Of a stretch of DNA of 10,462 bases, positions 6,495 through 10,462 are shown piece by piece. The DNA comes from Aquifex aeolicus. GTDB lineage: Bacteria; Aquificota; Aquificia; Aquificales; Aquificaceae. The notes below the pieces were generated by a model that was not told the DNA's origin, did no database searches, and worked only from the letters and a program-made list of their open reading frames with translations. The number at the start of each line of letters is the position of its first letter. The first letter of the stretch is position 1. Position numbers and translations under genes: made by a program. The stretch lies in contig DRNB01000281.1 in NCBI GenBank assembly GCA_011375045.1, forward strand, positions 1-10,462, read 5' to 3'.

Positions 6495-7063
6495 GATCTC
6501 ACCTCCTGCCTGCTCAAATCGAACCTCAGAAGCTCCTTTAAAAGGTCAAGGAGAAGGAGGTGGGGGGCACCCACCTCCTCGAGCTTACTCCTCATCGGTT
6601 CGAGGGCGGGCATCATATACTCTTCGATGAACTTCCTCCTGACCCCGTCCTCCCGTCTGTCGGAGGTGATGGCGAGGAATTCGATCATGAGGGGGAGGAA
6701 GTCAGGAAGTTCCTTTTCAACCATGCCCAGTCCAAAGTGCTTGTATATGCCGAGGATATCTATCATGTAATCGTTCCGTTCGGAGACACCTGCCTGAGCG
6801 CAGGTCTTTGGCTCCTCGAAGAGATAACTGCCCAGATAGAGAGGGCACCTGGGGGAGAGTTCAAAGGTTTCTATGTAGTACTCCTCGGTGGGGGGATACT
6901 CCTCGAGGAAGCGGGCAAGCTTCGAGGGAGCCTCCGGGCTCACCTCCCTCAGAGCCCCCGCCAGTCCGTAAGCTCTCTCCTTCAGTTCCTCCGGATCGAC
7001 GTCCGCAGGGTTGCACCACAGCTCGGAAAGTATGGAGTAAGCTTCCTTCAGCACCTCGTCCAC
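6491..7063 (-). CDS. narJ: Nitrate reductase assembly chaperone (molybdenum cofactor insertion)
   Basis: A 190-residue, mostly helical, acidic cytoplasmic protein of the NarJ/TorD/DmsD chaperone group. NarJ binds the NarG N-terminus and holds NarGH competent for molybdenum cofactor and Fe-S insertion before membrane docking on NarI; it is not part of the final enzyme. Family signs seen here are the YIETFELSPRCPLYLGSYLF block at residues 63-82 and the ELPDFLPLMIEFLA helix at 118-131. The position between narH and narI also fits. I place the start at a GTG (7063) because GAGGTGA sits 6 bases upstream, overlapping the narH stop, and the resulting N-terminus (MDEVLKEAYSILSEL) starts the expected first helix. 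The gap to narH is 11 bases and the overlap with narI is 4 bases, which suggests translational coupling through the operon. Confidence 0.92.
   Translation of the reverse strand: MDEVLKEAYSILSELWCNPADVDPEELKERAYGLAGALREVSPEAPSKLARFLEEYPPTEEYYIETFELSPRCPLYLGSYLFEEPKTCAQAGVSERNDYMIDILGIYKHFGLGMVEKELPDFLPLMIEFLAITSDRREDGVRRKFIEEYMMPALEPMRSKLEEVGAPHLLLLDLLKELLRFDLSRQEVRS
6501..6507 (-). promoter_or_regulatory. Ribosome binding site of narI inside narJ
   Basis: AGGAGGT on the - strand, 6 bases before the narI ATG and within the last narJ codons. Its strength beside the ATGA stop-start overlap supports re-initiation after narJ. Confidence 0.6.
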
Positions 7064-7069
7064 CGTCGT

Positions 7070-7076
7070 TCACCTC
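7070..7076 (-). promoter_or_regulatory. Ribosome binding site that sets the narJ GTG start
   Basis: GAGGTGA on the - strand, overlapping the narH TGA stop and 6 bases before the GTG at 7063. It decides the choice of this non-ATG start for narJ. Confidence 0.55.
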
Positions 7077-8619
7077 ACGGTATGTTGTGGTAACTCTTCT
7101 TCCTGAGCACAGGGGACCAAGGGTTGTAAACGTCGAAGCCGGCGGCTCCCCTCTCCGTGTAGGGGTCGATCTGCGCCCTCTCCCTTCTGGTGGTCGGGAT
7201 CACAAAGCGCTCGTTGTAGAAGGCGAGGGAAAGTCCCCTTAGGATCGCCCTGGCGTCCTCCTCCGTAAGCCCGACCCTTTCGAGGACCTTGGTATCGGGC
7301 TTCCCGTCCACCCTGACGCTTCTGAAGTAGTGTCTGACAGCCAGCTGTCTCTTGAGGGATTTCTTCACCTCCTCCTCGTTGCCCGCCGCTAAGAGGTTGG
7401 CGAGGTATCTGATGGGTATCCGGAACTTGTCCAGCTCGTCTAAGTCGGGGAGGAAGCCTCCCTTTTCGGGCTTTGCCATGTCGAAGATGTCGGTGTCGGA
7501 GGGGGATTCCTTACCCGCGGCGGTTATAAGGGGGCTGAGGGGAGGTATGTAGAAGAGCATAGGGAAGGTTCTGAACTCCGGATGGAGTGGCAGGGCAAGC
7601 TCCCACTTCTTGAGGAACTTGTAAACGGGGGAGCGCTGAGCAGCGTCTATCCAGTCGTCCGGAATGCCGTTCTTCTTGGCGTTCGCTATCACCTTCTCGT
7701 CGAAGGGATCGAGGATTATGTCCCTCTGCGCCTTCACAAGATCCCTCTCGTCCGCCAGCAGAGCCTCCTCGAGTCTGTCCGCATCGTAGAGCAGGACGCC
7801 GAAGGATCTTATCCTTCCCACGCAGGTGTGGAAGCAGACGGGCGGGAGTCCCGTCTCTACCCGCGGGTAGCAGAGGATGCACTTCTCCATCTTACCCGTG
7901 CGCCAGTTGTAGTAGGGTTTCTTGTAGGGACACGTGGAGATACAGTACCTCCAGTTCCTGCACCTGACCTGATCTATGAGAACGATCCCGTCCTCATCCC
8001 TCTTGTAAGCGGCTCCCGAGGGGCAGGCACCCACACAGGCGGGGTTAAGACAGTGGTTGCATATCCGCGGCAGGTAGAAGTAGAAAACGTTTCTGAAGGT
8101 CAGATAGGCTTCGTGCTCCGCTTTGCTCATACCTTTGAAGTTCACGTCGTACTTCCCCGTTATATGGGCTCCTCCTGCGTTGTCCTCCCAGTTGACGTTC
8201 CAGGTGATAGGGATGTCCTCCTCTCCCGTTACCATCGATTTGGGTCTGGCTACGGGCTGCTGTTTCTTCAGCTCCGGTGTGTGCAGATCCTCGTAGGTGA
8301 AGGTGTAAACGTCCTCCCCATAGTAGTCCTTCATCTCGGGCATGTGGGGGTTGTAAAAGAGGTTCAGGAGCATGTAGAGCTTTCCACCATAGCGCAGCTT
8401 GAGCTCGTTACCCTTCTTCTCCCAGCCACCCTTCCAGACGTTCTGATCCTCCCATCTCTTGGGATAGCCTATGCCCGGTTTGGTTTCCACGTTGTTCCAC
8501 CACATGTACTCCGCGCCTTCCCTGTTCGTCCAGACGTTCTTGCAGGCTACGGTGCAGGTATTACAGCCTATACACTTCTCCAGATTGAAGGTCATGGAAA
8601 ACTGGGCTTTTACCCTCAT
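7075..8619 (-). CDS. narH: Respiratory nitrate reductase beta subunit, four-cluster Fe-S protein
   Basis: Electron-transfer subunit of NarGHI at the cytoplasmic face of the membrane, carrying electrons from NarI haems to NarG. The product is 514 residues, the usual NarH size. The sixteen cluster positions are all visible: C16/C19/C22/C26; C187/C190/C195/C199; C220/W223/C226/C230; and C247/C250/C262/C266. They match the E. coli NarH pattern, offset by three residues after the first group. Trp223 in place of a cysteine (CRNWRYC) is the known mark of the [3Fe-4S] cluster, leaving three [4Fe-4S] clusters. There is no signal peptide. The ATG has GGGAGGT 8 bases upstream, and the narG stop is 15 bases away. 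The C-terminal third (about 350-514) matches the usual NarH extension that packs against NarG and NarI. A nitrite oxidoreductase (NxrB) is the main alternative; the presence of narJ and narI favours nitrate reduction. Confidence 0.97.
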   Translation of the reverse strand: MRVKAQFSMTFNLEKCIGCNTCTVACKNVWTNREGAEYMWWNNVETKPGIGYPKRWEDQNVWKGGWEKKGNELKLRYGGKLYMLLNLFYNPHMPEMKDYYGEDVYTFTYEDLHTPELKKQQPVARPKSMVTGEEDIPITWNVNWEDNAGGAHITGKYDVNFKGMSKAEHEAYLTFRNVFYFYLPRICNHCLNPACVGACPSGAAYKRDEDGIVLIDQVRCRNWRYCISTCPYKKPYYNWRTGKMEKCILCYPRVETGLPPVCFHTCVGRIRSFGVLLYDADRLEEALLADERDLVKAQRDIILDPFDEKVIANAKKNGIPDDWIDAAQRSPVYKFLKKWELALPLHPEFRTFPMLFYIPPLSPLITAAGKESPSDTDIFDMAKPEKGGFLPDLDELDKFRIPIRYLANLLAAGNEEEVKKSLKRQLAVRHYFRSVRVDGKPDTKVLERVGLTEEDARAILRGLSLAFYNERFVIPTTRRERAQIDPYTERGAAGFDVYNPWSPVLRKKSYHNIP

Positions 8620-8627
8620 AGCTTCCT

Positions 8628-8634
8628 ACCTCCC
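8628..8634 (-). promoter_or_regulatory. Ribosome binding site of narH
   Basis: GGGAGGT on the - strand fills the narG-narH gap immediately after the narG TAA (8637-8635) and ends 8 bases before the narH ATG. Confidence 0.6.
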
Positions 8635-10462
8635 TTACTTTGCAGGGAGCCTGTCCAGCTCCTCTTCTCTGTAAATGGCTCTGCCGTCAGCGAGGGGCAT
8701 CTTCCTGACCAGAACGCAGTGATCCCTCTCGGAGGGACTCGTTCCCCAGTAGTTGGCGTAGTAGGAGAACTGAGCGTAGCCTCCTATCATGGTTCCGGGG
8801 TTCATCAGTATCCTGGTGGTGGCGTTGTTGTTCCCTCCGCGCAGATCCGTGCATCCGTATTTCTTGGCGAGGGGCGAGAAGGGTATGTTTATATGACGCT
8901 CTACCTGATGGTAGGTTATCGCCATGCCTCTGGGAACCTGATGGCTGACTATGGCTCTCACCACCTCTATGCCGTTTTCGTTCCACATTTCGACCCAGTC
9001 GTTGTCCTCTATACCCATCTCCTCAGCGTCCTGAGGATTGAGCCATACCGTCGGACCTCCCCTCGACATGTGAAGCATGGGCCAGTGATCCCTGAAGGAG
9101 CTGTGGATCTGCCACTTACCGTGGGGTGTGATGAACCTGAGGACCTTGGCTTTGGGCTCAGCCTTCTTGAGGTTTATGTCCCCTATGGCGATCATGTCCA
9201 GAGGGGGCTTGTAGGTGGGCAGGGCTTCCCCTAACTCCCTGAACCCCTGATGGTCGTAGTAAATCTCCTGTCTGCCGGAGAGGGTGTGCCAGGGTTTTAG
9301 CCTCTCCACGTTGAGGGTCCAGGGTGCGAAGGTTCTCTGATTGCCCTTGTCGTCCAGCAGTATGGCACCCCACTGGGGTGTGGTGTGTATCCTCCTGGGC
9401 TGGGAGATTATGTCCTTGTAGTGAACTTTTCTGTCCTTCACAGGCTCCACCAGGTCCGCGAGGGGCAGACCCACCTTCTTCTCCATCTCCTTGAAGAACA
9501 TGTGCGCCAGTCTGCCGTTGACCTCCGGCGATATCTGGAGGATGAGTTCGCAGAGCTGTTCGGGTTTCTCGAAGTAAATCCTGCCGTTCTTTACATCGAG
9601 GACCTCGTTGTTCTTGAGCTCCTCTTCGACGATGGGGGTGAGATCCACGTAGTGTCCCTTCGAACCGTAACCTCCCGGTTTGCAGACGTTGGGTCCAAGG
9701 GACACGAGTTTATCGTATATCTTGGTGTAATCCCTCTCGACTATGGTTATCTTCGGGAAGGTTTTGCCGGGGACGGGTTCGCACTCCCCGTACTTCCAGT
9801 CCTTTACCTCTCCGTTGGGCTGGGCGAGCTGATCGGGTGTGTCCATGAAGAGAGCTGTTACCACCACGTCCTTTACGGGCTCGGGGAAGTACTTTTTGGC
9901 AAGCTCCGAGAACTTCTTGGCTATCAGCTTGAAGGCTTCCCAGTCGTGCTTCGCCTCCCAGGGAGGCTGGATCGCAGGGGTCAGGGGGTGGACGAAGGTG
10001 TGCATGTCGCCGAAGGTAACGTCGTACTTTTCATACCAGAAGGCGGCGGGTAGAACGATGTCCGCGTAGTTGGCGACCGAGTCCATCCTGATGTTGAGGT
10101 TGACGAGGAGATCGAGCTTGCCCACCGGCGCGGGGTCCCTCCACTTGACCTCCTTTATAAGACCCTTGGCTGGCTCCTCGTCCCACAAAACGTTGTGGTG
10201 GGTTCCGAGGAAGTGCTTGAGGGCGATTTCCTGTCCCCTCATACTTGTTCCTATGAGGTTACCCCTCCAGACTATCAGGACCTTCAGATGGTTCTCCTCC
10301 GCGTCCGGATCGGTTACGGCGAAGTTGTACTTACCCTCCTTAAACTGCTGGACTATCCAGTTGATGATCTCCTCATCGGTTTTGCATCCGGCTTCTACGG
10401 CTTCCCGGTAAACGTCGAGGGGGTTCTTCTTGTCGAAGGTGGGGTAGAAGGGGAGCCATCCC
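8635..10462 (-). CDS. narG: Respiratory nitrate reductase alpha subunit, C-terminal half (5' end outside window)
   Basis: Catalytic subunit of the membrane-bound nitrate reductase, which reduces nitrate to nitrite at a bis-MGD molybdenum centre. The frame is open from base 10461 to the TAA at 8637-8635, about 608 residues of a protein usually 1150-1250 long. It starts with GWLPFYPTFDKKNPLDVY and passes through VWRGNLIG to an internal ATG at 10242, so that ATG is not the true start. Blocks typical of NarG follow: GKLDLLVNLNIRMDS, YADIVLPAAFWYEK, MHTFVHPLTPAI, HTLSGRQEIYYDHQGF and FITPHGKWQIHSSFRDHWPM. The molybdopterin-dinucleotide-binding C-terminal domain spans roughly the last 200 residues, with RGGPTVWLNPQDAEEMGIED and MIGGYAQFSYYANYWGTS. 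The Tat signal, the FS0 cluster site and the molybdenum ligand Asp lie in the missing half, so they cannot be judged. The operon promoter must also be outside the window. Confidence 0.96.
   Translation of the reverse strand, partial: GWLPFYPTFDKKNPLDVYREAVEAGCKTDEEIINWIVQQFKEGKYNFAVTDPDAEENHLKVLIVWRGNLIGTSMRGQEIALKHFLGTHHNVLWDEEPAKGLIKEVKWRDPAPVGKLDLLVNLNIRMDSVANYADIVLPAAFWYEKYDVTFGDMHTFVHPLTPAIQPPWEAKHDWEAFKLIAKKFSELAKKYFPEPVKDVVVTALFMDTPDQLAQPNGEVKDWKYGECEPVPGKTFPKITIVERDYTKIYDKLVSLGPNVCKPGGYGSKGHYVDLTPIVEEELKNNEVLDVKNGRIYFEKPEQLCELILQISPEVNGRLAHMFFKEMEKKVGLPLADLVEPVKDRKVHYKDIISQPRRIHTTPQWGAILLDDKGNQRTFAPWTLNVERLKPWHTLSGRQEIYYDHQGFRELGEALPTYKPPLDMIAIGDINLKKAEPKAKVLRFITPHGKWQIHSSFRDHWPMLHMSRGGPTVWLNPQDAEEMGIEDNDWVEMWNENGIEVVRAIVSHQVPRGMAITYHQVERHINIPFSPLAKKYGCTDLRGGNNNATTRILMNPGTMIGGYAQFSYYANYWGTSPSERDHCVLVRKMPLADGRAIYREEELDRLPAK

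Noticed and set aside
5871..6770. A 299-codon open frame on the + strand opposite narI and narJ
   Set aside because: The product is hydrophilic Glu/Gly-rich sequence that mirrors membrane-protein codons, crosses the narI/narJ boundary and has no recognisable domain.
7582..9234. A 550-codon open frame on the + strand, antisense to narH and narG
   Set aside because: It lies wholly opposite two genes with unmistakable motifs, has a low-complexity Val/Leu/Gly-rich product without any family signature, and no ribosome binding site. Long antisense frames are expected with this GC and codon bias.
9385..10053. A 222-codon open frame on the + strand opposite narG
   Set aside because: Antisense to conserved narG blocks; product is Leu/Val/Gly-rich with no family sign.
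10240..10242. ATG at 10242 on the - strand as the narG start
   Set aside because: The same frame stays open and matches NarG upstream to the window edge (GWLPFYP, VWRGNLIG), so this Met is internal.

Overview
The window is an ordinary, very densely packed bacterial chromosome segment with nine protein genes and almost no non-coding DNA. Heavy use of AGG/AGA for arginine and ATA for isoleucine, Lys/Glu-rich proteins, moderately high GC and frequent gene overlaps suggest a thermophilic chemolithotroph. An Aquificota-like organism (Hydrogenivirga/Thermocrinis/Hydrogenobacter group) is my best guess, but this is inference from style and not a database match. I found no tRNA, rRNA, CRISPR array, insertion sequence or phage gene.

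Left part, 1-1737, + strand: the 3' part of gyrB (DNA gyrase subunit B) overlaps by 8 bases a tandem-domain universal stress protein gene. Next, 1727-3910 on the - strand, is a class A penicillin-binding protein (PBP1A type). It converges on the stress gene so tightly that the two stop regions overlap inside one inverted repeat.

Middle, 3909-5771, + strand: a short AT-rich divergent promoter region with a perfect 12-bp palindrome separates the PBP gene from a DksA/TraR-family zinc-finger gene. It is followed by a small GMTCxxC metal-chaperone gene and by prfB (release factor 2). This prfB is read without the programmed +1 frameshift known from many bacteria and may be transcribed as a leaderless message.

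Right part, 5796-10462, - strand: narG (3' half only), narH, narJ and narI, in that transcription order, with gaps of 15 and 11 bases and then a 4-base overlap. Together they encode the membrane-bound respiratory nitrate reductase. NarI takes electrons from quinol through two b-type haems, NarH passes them along four Fe-S clusters, NarG reduces nitrate at a molybdenum cofactor, and NarJ is the assembly chaperone. All four [Fe-S] cysteine groups in NarH and the four haem histidines in NarI are intact, so the enzyme looks functional. An 8-bp GC hairpin between the convergent prfB and narI stops probably terminates both.

I see no convincing new biological system here. The points worth a second look are small: the overlapping divergent promoters, the frameshift-free prfB with a possible leaderless start and GGQY instead of GGQH, the DksA-like protein with an altered coiled-coil tip and an acidic tail, the orphan metal chaperone, and the hairpin built into overlapping stop codons.
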